Counted from the first letter of the stretch, positions 37,301-47,197 are shown. The stretch: DNA of 64,000 nucleotides from Zingiber officinale (GCF_018446385.1 NC_055989.1:131653004-131717003), one strand, 5' to 3'. The notes: generated by a model from the letters alone, not told the origin. A program made the numbers and translations.

Positions 37301-40300
37301 TAGTCGAATCCGGACTCGAGTCAGATCCAACGGAGAAGCCTGCTGAATTAGGGGTTGCGCTCAAGGTTAGTAATATTTACCAAAACACCCTTGCTAGTAG
37401 TAGTTTAAAATATGTGCATGCTAATTTGGATATATCTGAAAGTATATGTGAAAATAGTGTACATGACAATACTTGCGAAAATACCCCTAGGACATTTTCT
37501 GATAAAACAAATATAATTAATTCAGAAAATACAGAAAATACCCCTAGGATATTTTCTGATAAAACAAATATAATTAATTTAGAAAATACAGAAAATCTGA
37601 AAATAATTAATAAATCTAAAAATTCGAATTTAAACCTAAACAAATTTGAAAATTCAAACAAAAAGGATGACAAGGTCAATATCAATCTAGACACAATTAA
37701 TAAATTGTTTAATAATCTAGACAATATCAATCTAGAAAATTCTATCCAAACCCAAGATAATTTAATTAACAAAAAATTAAATTTTAATGATAAGACTTAT
37801 TTAATAAATTCCACTAATTATATTAACTTAAAAGGTAAAGAAAATATAAGGATAAAATCAAACACTTTTATAAAATCAAAACGGAAGTTAACAAACTTAA
37901 AATTAAATGTTAAAGATAACATATTAAACAAAAATAATCTAGAAAATTCAAAATTAACAATTAATAAAAAGTTAAAAGATAAACCCTTAAAGAAATATAA
38001 TTCAAACAATTTAATTAACTCAAAATTAAATAAAAACCTAAACTTTAAAAATAAGCTACTAAAGAAAGATAAGTCAATTAACCCAATAAAATTAAAATTG
38101 AAAGAAAATTTAAATATTAAATATACTCTTTTAAAGAAAGATAATTTGACCAATTTAATTAATTCAAAATTAAAAACTTAAATTTAAATTACAAATTAAA
38201 CATTAAAACTTAACTAAAACTAACTCTAATTATACAAGAAATCTTAAAAATAAAAATCAACAATTTAGGGGGAGGCTCCAGAATAGCTGGCACCTCCAAA
38301 AATAATTTACCCGACAGGGTAACCGAAACAAACTTACCCGGTAGGGTACCCAAAAACCAACCTACCTGGCAGGGTAGTTAGGAATAGAATAAACAAGGAC
38401 AAAAGTTTAACTTGACAAGTAGTACTGGTGAAGTTTTGAATGATAATACGTCGGGGAAGCTTGGGCATCGCATGTCTAGAAAGATATGGCTTTGATCTGG
38501 TGTATTTGGCCAAGTGGAACTGACCGAAGCTACCCCTTACGGATCCTAACTAGGTAGACCAAGGTTTGGTACTAAGCTCCGTGGATAGGACTATTCGGAA
38601 AACCTCGAAGGGTTGGTTACTTCTAATGATGTCCAGGTGACTCACCAAGCTTAGAAGTTTATCCGAAGAATGCCTATTTGTTGAGACCAAAGCCAAACCT
38701 GAATCTAACACAAGTTAAACCAAACTCTGTAATTAAATCTAATTCATCTCACAAAATTATAGGATTCCTTGATTGATAATCTAGATCGGGTGAGATGAAT
38801 AAGGATTAAATTAAATAAGTTTCAAATTAAAATTAATTTTCAATTTTCAAATTAAATTAAAATTAATTAAAATTAAAATTCGAATTTCAAATTCAAATTA
38901 TAATAACTTTAAAAACTATTTTAAAAATTCTTTAAAAACTATTTTTAAAAATTCTTTTAAAAAAAAAATCTATTTTAAAAATTCTTTAAAAACTATTTTT
39001 AAAAAAATTCTTTTTTAAAAAAAAAATCTATTTTAAAAAATTCTTTAAAAACTATGTTAAAAATTCTTTAAAAACTATTTTTAAAAATTCTTTAAAAAAC
39101 TATTTTAAAAATTCTTTAAAATCTATATTAAAAATCCTTTAAAAACTATTTTTAAAAATTCTTTAAAAAACTATTTTAAAAATTCTTTAAAATCTATTTT
39201 AAAAATTCTTTAAAAACTATTTTCAAAATCCTTTAAAAACTATTTTAAATATTCTTTATAAACTATATTTAAAAATTATTTTAAAAATTCTTTAAAAATT
39301 ATTTTAAAAATTCTTTAAAAACTATTTTAAAAAATTCTTTAAAAACTATTTTAAAAATCCTTTAAAAACTATTTTAAAAATTCTTTAAAAACTATATTTA
39401 AAAATTATTTTAAAAATTCTTTAAAAACTATTTAAAAAATTCTTTAAAAACTATTTTTAAAAATTATTTAAAAAAATATTTTAAAAATTCTTTAAAAACT
39501 ATTTTTAAAAATTCTTTTAAAAAAAAATCTATTTTAAAAATTCTTTAAAAACTATTTTATAAATCCTTTAAAAACTATTTTAAAAATTCTTTAAAAACTA
39601 TATTTAAAAATTATTTTAAAAATTCTTTAAAAAACTATTTTAAAAATTCTTCAAAAACTATTTTTAAAAATTCTTTTAAAAAAAAAATCTATTTTAAAAA
39701 TTCTTTAAAAACTATTTTAAAAATTCTTTAAAAACTAAATTTAAAAATTCTTTTAAAAAAAATCTATTTTAAAAATTCTTTAAAAACTATTTTAAAAATC
39801 CTTTAAAAACTATTTTAAAAATTCTTTAAAAACTTTTTTAAAAATTCTTTAAAAAACTATTTTTAAAAAAAATTCTTTTCTTTAAAAAAAAAATCTATTT
39901 TAAAAAATTTTTTAAAAACTATTTTAAAAATCCTTTAAAAATTATTTTAAAAATTCTTTAAAAACTATTTAAAAAATTCTTTAAAAACTATTTTTAAAAA
40001 TTCTTTAAAAAAATATTTTAAAAGTTCTTTAAAAACTATTTTTTAAAATTCTTTAAAAACTATTTTTTAAAATTCTTTAAAAACTATTTTAAAAATTCTT
40101 TAAAAACTATTTTAAAAATTCTTTAAAAACTATTTTTAAAATTCTTTAAAAATTATTTGAAAAATTCTTTAAAAACTATTTGAAATTTTTTTTAAAAACT
40201 ATTTTTAAAATTCTTTAAAAACTATTTTTAAAATTCTTTAAAAATTATTTTAAAAATTCTTTAAAAACTATTTTAAAAAATTCTTTAAAAACTATTTTTA

Positions 40301-43300
40301 AAAATTCTTTAAAAAACTATTTTAAAAATTCTTTAAAAACTATTTTTTTAAATTCTTTAAAAACTATTTTTAAAATTCTTTAAAAACTATTTTTTAAAAT
40401 TCTTTAAAATCTATTTTAAAAATTCTTTAAAAACTATTTTTAAAATTCTTTAAAAACTATTTTTAAAATTCTTTAAAAACTATTTTAAAAATTCTTTAAA
40501 AACTATTTTTAAAATTCTTTAAAAATTATTTGAAAAATTCTTTAAAAACTATTTGAAATTTTTTTTAAAAACTATTTTAAAAATTCTTTAAAAACTATTT
40601 TTAAAATTCTTTAAAAACTATTTTTAAAATTCTTTAAAAACTATTTTAAAAATTCTTTAAAAACTATTTTTTTAAAATTCTTTAAAAAACTTTTTAAAAA
40701 TTCTTTAAAAATTCTTTAAAAAATTCTTTTAAATATTATTTTAAAACATTTTAAAAATTATTTTAAAAAATCATTTAAAATTTTTTAAAAATTATTTTAA
40801 AACATTTTTAAAAATTATTTTAAAAACTCTTTTAAAAATCATTTAAAAAAAAAAACTTTAAAAATTCTTTTAAAACCTTTTAAAAATTATTGTGATTTTA
40901 AAAATTATTTTAACTTAAAAATTATTTCAAAAATTATTTTAAAAAAAAACTTTTAAAAATCATTTAAAAAATATTTTAAAAATCATTTTAAAACTATCTA
41001 AAAATTTTGTATCATTTTGAATGAAATTTTGTTAACTTAAAAATAGTAATAATAAATTATTTCTATAGATTATTTTCACTTTAAAAATTATTATTTTGAC
41101 TTTAAACTCATTTTTAATCTTAAACATCATTTTAACCTTAAAATTAATTTTTAATTTGACTTAACTAAAAATTAAATCTTAAACTAAAACTTAATATTGA
41201 AATTACAATTAAAATTAAAATATTTAACTTAAACTTGAAATTAAACTTAAACTTAAATTAACCACTAATATTAATTTAAATCTAAAATCAAAACTGAATC
41301 AAACATATGTTAATTGACATAAAACATATTATAAAAATCATTTTAAATTCCTTTTAAATGCTGTTTTAGAAATCCATTTAAATTTTTTTTATAATAATAA
41401 TAATTATAACTAACACTTTCATTGACCAGCTCAATTAAGTAATATGAAATTTAAATTATTTCACTAAGTATTAAATTATTAAATCAAGTAAAAACTAATC
41501 AATAAATTATTGATAATGCTTAACTGTTATTGAATTAATAAAATCTTATCTTATTTAACCTTAAACTAAAGTTAAGCACCTGAATCTAAAATTAATTAAT
41601 AATTGATTAATCAAATTCAAATAAACAGTTATACCAAGGATACAGAGATAATAATATATGTATTACTAAATTAGACAAATGTGTTAGGGCTTTGAAATTT
41701 AACACAACCAAACCTTAGTATTAAAGGGGAGATATTAAATTAAGGGGAGTAACCAATTCAGGGGGAGGTTCAATTTCTTTTAAATCCCCTAGAAAAATTA
41801 ATAAATAAGGAGGATTAATAAATTAAAGGAATATCAATATCAAATTCAGGGGGGGTTTATTTTTTAATTATCTCCTTCAGCGTTATTTTTTTAATCTTCT
41901 CTTTAAAATCTCTCTAGAAAATTCTACCTCATTTTAAAAAAAAATACTTTGAATATTTTTAGCAAATATTTTTAAACTTTTAAGTATCAAGTTCAGGGGG
42001 AGAAATTAATTAAAATTTTGTGTGTTTGAAAAATGTTTTTTTACATCTATTTTAAAACTAACTTATTTTTAAAACACTAGTTTTCAAAAAGTTAAATTTA
42101 ACTAAGTTTAATCCCACCTAATTTTCAAACCTGATTTGAAAAATTAACTATTTCCAAAATTAGCCTTAAAAATAAATTTTGGCAAAAATTTTATTTCTTG
42201 AAAAGTTTAATTTTTGCTTTGTTTTAAAAATCGAAGTTGAAAAATTTACCTTTTTGAAAATTAAATGTTACTTAAACATAAAAAGTAAATTTGAAAAACC
42301 TGTCATGAAAATTTCTACACGCTTGAAAAGTTAAACTTGATTAACTTTAACTTTTCAAAACTCAACTTGTCTACCCCAAGTCAACTTGACTATTTTTTAA
42401 CTTGGTGTTAAAAAATTGCACTTTTATCTTTCAAATTTTGAACCAAACTTAGTTATCTTTCAAAATTTGATTACCTGTTACAGTAACTCTTCACTATGAT
42501 TATTTACCTTTGTTCATTTTTTGATGAATGCCAAAGGGGGAGGAGGGTTAGGTGGTTAAGTTAGCTAAACCAACTTGAAAATACAAACTAACAAACTTTA
42601 CAACCACATAAATGCATGTTGTTTTCTTGCATATGTTTTCACTAACTTAACCAGGTTGTCATTCCATCAAAAAGGGGGAGATTGTTGGTGCGGGTAGCAC
42701 TAACGGTCTAACCCAGGTTTTGATGAATGACAAATAGGTTAAGTTAGTTGTGTTGTTGTCTGACACCTTTATCAAGTGTGCAGGAAAAGTCCAGCTAGGT
42801 CGACGGGCTGACCGGATAGCTGGCGAGAAGTCCAGCTAGGTCGACGGGCTGACCGGATAGCTGGCGAGAAGTCCAGCTAGGTCGACGGGCTGACCGGATA
42901 GCTGGCGAGAAGTCCAAGCGGGTCGACGGGCTGACCGGACGCTTGGCGAGAAGTCCAGACGGGTCGACGGGCTGACCGGACGTCTGGCAGGTAAGTGAGG
43001 TAAGTCACTGGAGGGGAGTGACTGCGAGGACGCGTTCCCGGGTAGGGAACATTAGGCGTCGATCCGGCTTAGATCCATTTCGGATATCTAAGTCGAGATC
43101 GTGACTAGATTCCGGTCTCGGAAAGACGGAATCTAAGTCATACTTTGCTCATCTATAAAACTGTGCTAACATTCTTTTGCTGCAGGGTACATTTGCCTCG
43201 GACTAACCTTTTCTTGCAGGAGAAGGACTTTCTGGAGAAGAGGGGTCCGGGCGCCCGGAGGGGATCCGGGCGCCCGGAGGTCCGGGCGCCCGGAAGGGAT

Positions 43301-46008
43301 CCGGGCGCCCGAAAGGCAAATTTCATCCAGCCGAGTCGCCGCCACGTGGAGCATCATGGTTTGTGCAGCTACGTCACATTCCAGGCGCCCGGAAGGGATT
43401 CAGGCGCCCGGGACAGCATATAAAAGAAGCCCCAGGCAGGAGCTTCAGAATCAATCATCAACTAAGAATCCAAGATCTGCTGCTCTGTGCTCTTGCGACG
43501 CTACGAAAAGCTCTCCGACTCAGTGCTGGTTTTGTTTTAATTCTATTGTCGGTATTTTCTTTATCTGTCAATTCTTGTACTTAACTCTGTAATATTCGAA
43601 TTGATAGTGATTGCCCAACGAAAGTGGTCAAGGACCATGGGCCTTCGAGTAGGAGTCGTCACAGGCTCCGAACGAAGTAAAAAACAACTGTGTTCATTTA
43701 CTTTTCCGCTGCGTTTAAACTCTTATTTTTTCGAATCGATATTCACCCCCCCTCTATCGAATCTAACGGTCCTACAAGTTACGTCGTCCATCTTCATGTT
43801 CCAGAACAGGTGAAGGAGATTCCCATAGACGGCGCCAAATTGATCCCATCCGGAAGCTGAGTCGGACGGACCGTCGGGTGAGGTGGATGAAATGTTGACT
43901 GAATCGCGACGTCCCGAAGGGGGGTGTGCTGAGACGGCTCCTGTGTTGACCAAGTCTCCAAAAGTCCTCTGGTCAATGCTACCTGCAGCCAGCGACCGGG
44001 TTGACCCGGCCCCCGATACCCCGATGCTCGAGGCAGATCCAACGAATATATGAGTACAAGACTAAGCCATGAAATAATGAAAATGCATATGAAATATGAA
44101 CAAGGAATGTACCCTGGGCCAGGGGGCGCCCTCGGATGGGGCGCGGCTAGAATTGTCGCGACCCGGAAGAGTAGATGACTCCGATCAAGCTGGAGAGCTG
44201 GATCTGACGACGAGAAGCATAACGCAGCATGGGCCCGGAAGACTAGCTGTAGGTCAGGAGATAATAGCGGCACGCAGGCCGGGGCACGAGATCGGCACAT
44301 AAGCCGAGACCTGAAATCGGCACGTAGGCCGGGACACGAGATCGACACGTAGACCGGGCTAAGCAACCGGTACGCAGACTGGGATAAGACACCGGTACGT
44401 AGACCAGGAACTAATATCGGCACGTAGGCCGGGACACGGGATGAGGACACAGAACGGCACCTGAGACAACACACAGGTCGGTATACAACATCAGTACACA
44501 GACAAGAATACCACAAGCACACAAACCGAAACATAATAACCGCACGAAGGCCAACCTACGACGATGGCTCAAAGGCCCGATCAGTGTCGAACGCGCATAG
44601 CGGCATGGATCGGATACCGGATCGACGTCGAAACTGTACGACAGTGCTGCTCGGAGCATGACAGTAGCTATGTCGTCCGCGAAGCCATTGATCGGGCGGC
44701 GGATGTGCACTGTGCGCATGGCGTGGGTGGTCCAGCGAGCAGCAAAGGCAATCCGACGAGCAGCGAGAGGGCCATCTGTCCCGACGGGCGTAGCCTGGGC
44801 TCGTCGGAGTGTGTCACTGGCGAGAGGTGGCTCGTTGGAGTCTGCTGCTGGTGAGAGGAAGTGAAGGTGGTGACGTGGTGGCCGTCGGGAGAAGAGAGAA
44901 GAAGAAGCTGTGGCGTCGTCGTCGAGTGAGTCCGTGCAGTGATAGTGGCGTGAGGAAGAGAGGGAAAAGGAGCAAGTCCGACCCTCCCTTGGCGGCTTGG
45001 GGGCGACTGCCGACAGCGGTCGTCGCTCAATGATGTCGACGAGGGACGAAGAAGGCTCCATGTCCTCACTGTGTGTCGGGCGCCGAAGGGGAAGGAGAGA
45101 GGAAAGGGAGAGGGGCAGTGGAACATCGGCGATGTTGGCGTGGGGAAGAAGAGGAGGTGCGGCCGAAGGCGAAGGAGAGTGGAGGAGGAGAAGGCTGGCG
45201 GTGGCCGGCGTCCGAGCTGGCAAAGAGGAGAAGGCCGAGGAAGGCGTGCTGGCGGCGGAGACCAAAACACGGAAAAAGGCCCTCTCTTTTCACATGCTAC
45301 GGTGCCCTAAATAGAGGTGCTACAGTACATTGACCAAAATGCCCTCCCCCTCTCCATTAATCCCTCCTCTGCCCTTTATACCAAGCCACATCAAGAACAA
45401 TTTTAATTTTACCTCCGAGCTTGAGCTTCAGTTTTCCAGCTCTGATGACGTGGAGAACTGACAAGGTCGTCGTCACCGCAAACCGGCCGCCGTAAGACTC
45501 TGCCACGACGAAAAGGGGGTTGTTCCTCTGCTGCATGGTTGTGTTCCCGTTGTAGAGTTTCTTCAGAAGCGCAGTCAAGTCTACTGCTGCCTCCCAGTCG
45601 CTCTTCGCCAGGAGGCTCTCCTCCTCCACGAAGCTGAACCCTGTGCCCACTGGATTCTCCTGAGTAATTCCCATTTCATTAATGGAGGAGGAGCAAGTGG
45701 TCGACGGAGGAATGAGATCGGCATGGAAGCTTACCACGAAGAGGAGATCGGCCTTTTGCAGCCATGTCGAGTTGCAAGGCTTGAGGTTGGTGTCCAGCGG
45801 CCCAATCTCTTGGAAATTGCCAATCCCAACTCCGGACGCACTCTGTTTCGTTCAGAATTCTTACAACACATGGAACAGTTGATCGAAAGAGAAAGGGTTC
45901 TTACAGGTCCACCCTGTAGCCACAGGATAGTTGGCCATGGAGTCAAGTTCCACCGCCGCCACGCAGACCGCCTTTGGGTCGTAAGCCGTAAGGGACCATG
46001 TAAGCTTC
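25337..46008 (-). CDS. Serine carboxypeptidase-like protein (SCPL51-type), 5'-incomplete
   Basis: This is a peptidase-S10 gene, related to plant SCPL51 proteins, which are usually secreted or vacuolar. Twelve exons can be placed: 46008-45905, 45842-45735, 45659-45413, 27441-27398, 27318-27251, 27175-27070, 26982-26813, 26739-26670, 26588-26538, 25802-25750, 25664-25526 and 25453-25337. All have GT..AG borders and phases that agree. Family motifs in order are PWPTILWLQGGP, GVGIGNFQEIGPLDTNLKP, NPVGTGFSFVEE, the nucleophile Ser in VVAESYGG, GNSWMSPEDYV, LSWGPLL, NFLLDDGMDP, FMNGVIREKLKIIPEHV, the Asp after YNGQ, and His in AGHFVPVDQPC. The acidic tail EEEEEEKEEEE is unusual. The intron after exon 3 holds an 18-kb retroelement. 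The N-terminal exon and signal peptide are absent, and the first half of exon 1 here does not match the family in frame. It may be a dying gene. Confidence 0.85.
25880..26536 (+). mobile_element. Probable LTR/TRIM-type insertion in an SCPL intron
   Basis: The intron between the exons at 26538 and 25802 is much longer than most others of this gene. It holds TTCCACATTGCTAAG..., a perfect hairpin with 13-bp arms CTGGTTTGGTTCA (26091-26119), further GGTTTGGTT/AACCAAACC repeats to 26170, and a TATA-like AATAAAAGG (about 26257). This is the layout of a small LTR. I found no exact ends or target duplication. Confidence 0.4.
27522..31975 (-). repeat. 3' LTR of the gypsy-type element, split by a solo LTR
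   Basis: The two pieces 27522-29005 and 31908-31975 match 43841-45393 throughout. They contain a tandem of about 28-bp units ATCGGCACACAGGCCGGGAC (about 27,940-28,180). Long open frames on both strands at 28,085-28,990 are mirrored in the other LTR and are GC-rich LTR sequence, not genes. Confidence 0.93.
29006..31902 (+). mobile_element. Solo LTR, Ty3/gypsy-like, target duplication TACAG
   Basis: It starts TGTAAAATATCAG, ends GGGGCGTGACA, and is flanked by TACAG at 29001-29005 and 31903-31907. The partner LTR of the host element shows the empty site with a single TACAG (45321-45325), so the limits are exact. It is 2897 bp long. There is no coding region of known type; GC-rich sequence (29,220-29,640), then AT-rich, then a GTTTGGCTCCGTTGGT...GTGGTAGCCGGCAG repeat (30,800-30,960). 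Confidence 0.95.
31976..33390. repeat. Degenerate tandem repeats inside the gypsy-type element, part 1
   Basis: The non-coding stretch is made of divergent short units such as GAGCGATGTCGAG, GTGCCGAGCAGAGCGGCGAGTG and GAGTGCCGACCGAGC. The period varies (about 40-60 bp). Open frames across it on the minus strand are repetitive and without domains. Confidence 0.7.
33391..34110. repeat. 76-bp / 127-bp higher-order tandem array
   Basis: The anchor GTCGTTGGGCGTGAGAGC starts at 33391, 33467, 33543, 33670, 33797, 33924 and 34051. The spacing is 76, 76, then 127 bp four times. The 127-bp unit is the 76-bp unit plus a second partial copy of about 51 bp. Most units contain a hairpin with 9-bp arms CGACCGAGC and GCTCGGTCG around one base. 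Confidence 0.9.
34130..34520. repeat. 96-bp tandem array
   Basis: The anchor GGGAAACATTCTGAATG starts at 34219, 34315 and 34411, exactly 96 bp apart, with partial units on both sides. Units have CTGGAGACCTGACC and CTGGAGGTCTGACC half-repeats. Confidence 0.9.
34560..35616. repeat. Degenerate repeats inside the gypsy-type element, part 2
   Basis: Phrases such as GATGCAGAGCCTCATGGTGAAGG (34,930-35,060) and GAGCGGGGAGCTG (35,160-35,280) recur, and a segment around GTCTCGGTCCCT..CTCCCAAATACCCGTGGAG occurs twice (about 34,710 and 35,430). No gene was seen. Confidence 0.65.
35617..36656 (+). repeat. 5' LTR of the young Copia element
   Basis: It starts with a tandem of about 45 bp, AGTCCAGCTAGGTCGACGGG...GCTGGCGA, repeated five times (35,719-35,925). 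One copy of the palindrome TCCGGGCGCCCGGA is at 36178-36191 and two partial ones lie at about 36261-36290. A TATA box CATATAAAAG follows at 36296. Confidence 0.95.
37009..38181 (+). CDS. Copia gag-like protein with a long Asn/Lys-rich tail
   Basis: The frame is 390 codons plus stop and uninterrupted. Residues 1-110 resemble the start of plant Copia gag: EGWNPNEPPPYDEDFNYWRRRM, then ILPNNIICRLEKYKNAYELWTQLIKLHE. From about residue 125 the protein turns into low-complexity sequence dominated by Asn, Lys, Ile and Leu (for example INLENSIQTQDNL and LNKNLNFKNKLLKKDKS). There is no zinc knuckle, protease or other pol part. The start chosen is the ATG before SFQEGWN; an earlier in-frame ATG at 36994 is possible. 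It lies about 340 bp after the primer-binding site. The open frame may reflect recent insertion more than function. Confidence 0.7.
   Translation: MSFQEGWNPNEPPPYDEDFNYWRRRMECFLGSVDIDYMLILKKPSQNSELNKNVSKIICNILPNNIICRLEKYKNAYELWTQLIKLHEMAMELEDQVIVESGLESDPTEKPAELGVALKVSNIYQNTLASSSLKYVHANLDISESICENSVHDNTCENTPRTFSDKTNIINSENTENTPRIFSDKTNIINLENTENLKIINKSKNSNLNLNKFENSNKKDDKVNINLDTINKLFNNLDNINLENSIQTQDNLINKKLNFNDKTYLINSTNYINLKGKENIRIKSNTFIKSKRKLTNLKLNVKDNILNKNNLENSKLTINKKLKDKPLKKYNSNNLINSKLNKNLNFKNKLLKKDKSINPIKLKLKENLNIKYTLLKKDNLTNLINSKLKT
38430..38790 (+). other. Non-coding block shared with the Copia element at 9.3 kb
   Basis: This matches the complement of about 12,890-13,300, including the part around CTCACAAAATTATAGGATT and the part around GGAAAACCTCGAAGG. 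It has stops in the frames I checked. In both elements an AT array lies next to it. Confidence 0.65.
38830..41000. repeat. 2-kb AT-rich minisatellite
   Basis: A unit of about 23-26 bp, TTTAAAAACTATTTTAAAAATTC, repeats roughly eighty times with small length changes in the A and T runs. It occupies the place where a Copia pol would be. GC content is very low. Beyond it, 41,000-42,660 is AT-rich non-coding DNA with GGGGGAG tracts (41,840-42,000 and 42,535). Confidence 0.95.
42683..43776 (+). repeat. 3' LTR of the young Copia element
   Basis: It matches the 5' LTR except that the palindrome TCCGGGCGCCCGGA occurs four times (about 43246-43312, the last with one change) instead of once, adding about 54 bp. 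The TATA box is at about 43417. Confidence 0.95.
43841..45393 (-). repeat. 5' LTR of the gypsy-type element
   Basis: It runs from TGATCCCATCCGG to CCACATCA and is intact, giving the unoccupied form of the site that holds a solo LTR in its partner (TACAG at 45321-45325). The long minus-strand frame at 44411-45265 is LTR sequence of compositional origin. Confidence 0.93.
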
Positions 46009-46059
46009 CTGAAACCAACAAAAATGTAAGGGTGTGTTTGGTTTGATATTTTCCCATTT

Positions 46060-47190
46060 TCATTTTCTTTTTTTTTTGGAAATAGCTGTTTGTTGTGTGT
46101 TTTCCATTTTCGTTTTCTGGAAAATGAAAAGTCATTCTCTAGAAAAATAGAAAATGATATTTTATCATTTTCTAACGAAAATGGGAAAAGGCGCTGAGAT
46201 ATGGAAAATGAGAAAACGCGCTGCCTCCATGAGAAAACGCGCTGCCTCAGGAAACTCGAGCCGATCCAGCTCCTCATTCACGATTTCGCCGCTTCGTGCT
46301 CGAGCCCGTTCCGCCGTCTTGTCCGATTCATGCTCATGTTCTTCGTCGTCTTCTCCTCCTCTTCGCTGCTTCCTGCTCCAGGCTTTTCCAAACCAATCTG
46401 AGTTCGCCGATTCATGCCCACTTCGCTATGACTCGACCTCTTCGTTCCCTTGGCGTAAGCTTCTTCACATGATTTCCTTTGTTTTCTTTTGGTTCTTCTT
46501 TAAGGGAAAATTTTCTTTTTGTTCTTCTATTTGCTTCCTTTATTTTCTTTTTGTTCTTGTGCAAACGGACCCTTTCTGTTCGCTGGGATTCATTCTCCTA
46601 TTTTGATCCCAAAATTCTAGGTTTGGGATGAAGATGCAAGGCACATTACATTTTCTTACGAATCCCAACTTGCTTCTGCTTTCGTTCATATTCTTGCATG
46701 ATCTTCTTTTTATCAGCCTCAAGAAGTTGCAGTTTTTCAATGTTAAATTCCTAATACAACCAAAAAGGTATCAAATTATTAATTTAATAAAGGGAAACGT
46801 TTTACCAAGTAGCACACAAACTAGAACATGCATGCAACAATATTTTGAGATAGAAGGAGAGTACCAAGTGAAGAGCAAGTGATTATAAACTAAATTCTCT
46901 CACATTTAAATACTGCTTATCTTTTTCAGTAGCATTGCTTATCTACTTTATATCTAACAATGCATATCACAAGTACCATTGTCTATTGCAACTCAATCTC
47001 AGGGCCTTGTTTTCTCTACATTGGGGCATCAACTTACTAGATGAAAAGATTAAAACTTGGATGTACGTACCAATTTTTTTTCTCTACATGCATGTAACTT
47101 GCTTAGGGTATTGCTTTGGGTATTACATTTTCTAATATATGTTACCAAACACATTTTTATGTCGGCTTTAATATTGGCAATTTTTAGAGA
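46060..47190. other. Harbinger 5' subterminal region
   Basis: AT-rich subterminal repeats with GGAAAATGAAAA/TTTTCATTTTC words (46,040-46,210) are mirrored near the right end (58,600-58,690). A short direct repeat GAGAAAACGCGCTGCCTC occurs twice at 46,210-46,250. The open frames here show no domain; this is probably promoter and leader. Confidence 0.5.
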
Positions 47191-47197
47191 TTACATT

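Larger units (their letters stand above)
35617..43776 (+). mobile_element. Young Ty1/Copia element with gag-like ORF and a 2-kb AT array
   Basis: LTRs are 35617-36656 and 42683-43776, both TGTTGGTGCGGG...CCTACA. The primer-binding site TGGTATCAGAGC is at 36659-36670 and a polypurine tract AAAAGGGGGAGAT lies at about 42670-42682. By eye the LTRs differ by about six single bases plus one repeat-number change, so the insertion is recent. The inside has a gag-like frame (37009-38181), a conserved non-coding block, a 2-kb AT array and no pol. The flanking 5-mers (CTCCC and AGTTA) do not match, so no target duplication is present. It lies inside the gypsy-type element. Confidence 0.95.
27522..45393 (-). 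mobile_element. Non-autonomous Ty3/gypsy-type LTR element in the SCPL intron, target duplication AGAAC
   Basis: The LTRs are 27522-31975 (1552 bp once a nested solo LTR and one copy of its target repeat are removed) and 43841-45393 (1553 bp). The 5-bp duplication AGAAC is at 27517-27521 and 45394-45398. On the minus strand TGGCGCCGTCTATGGGA (complement of 43821-43837) is a primer-binding site of the kind seen in Tat-like gypsy elements, three bases inside the LTR. A polypurine tract GAGGGGGAAGC (complement of about 31979-31990) precedes the other LTR. The internal part (31976-35616 and 43777-43840) has no gag or pol, only tandem repeats. A Copia element sits 64 bp inside the LTR. It lies about 20 bp past a splice donor. 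Confidence 0.93.
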
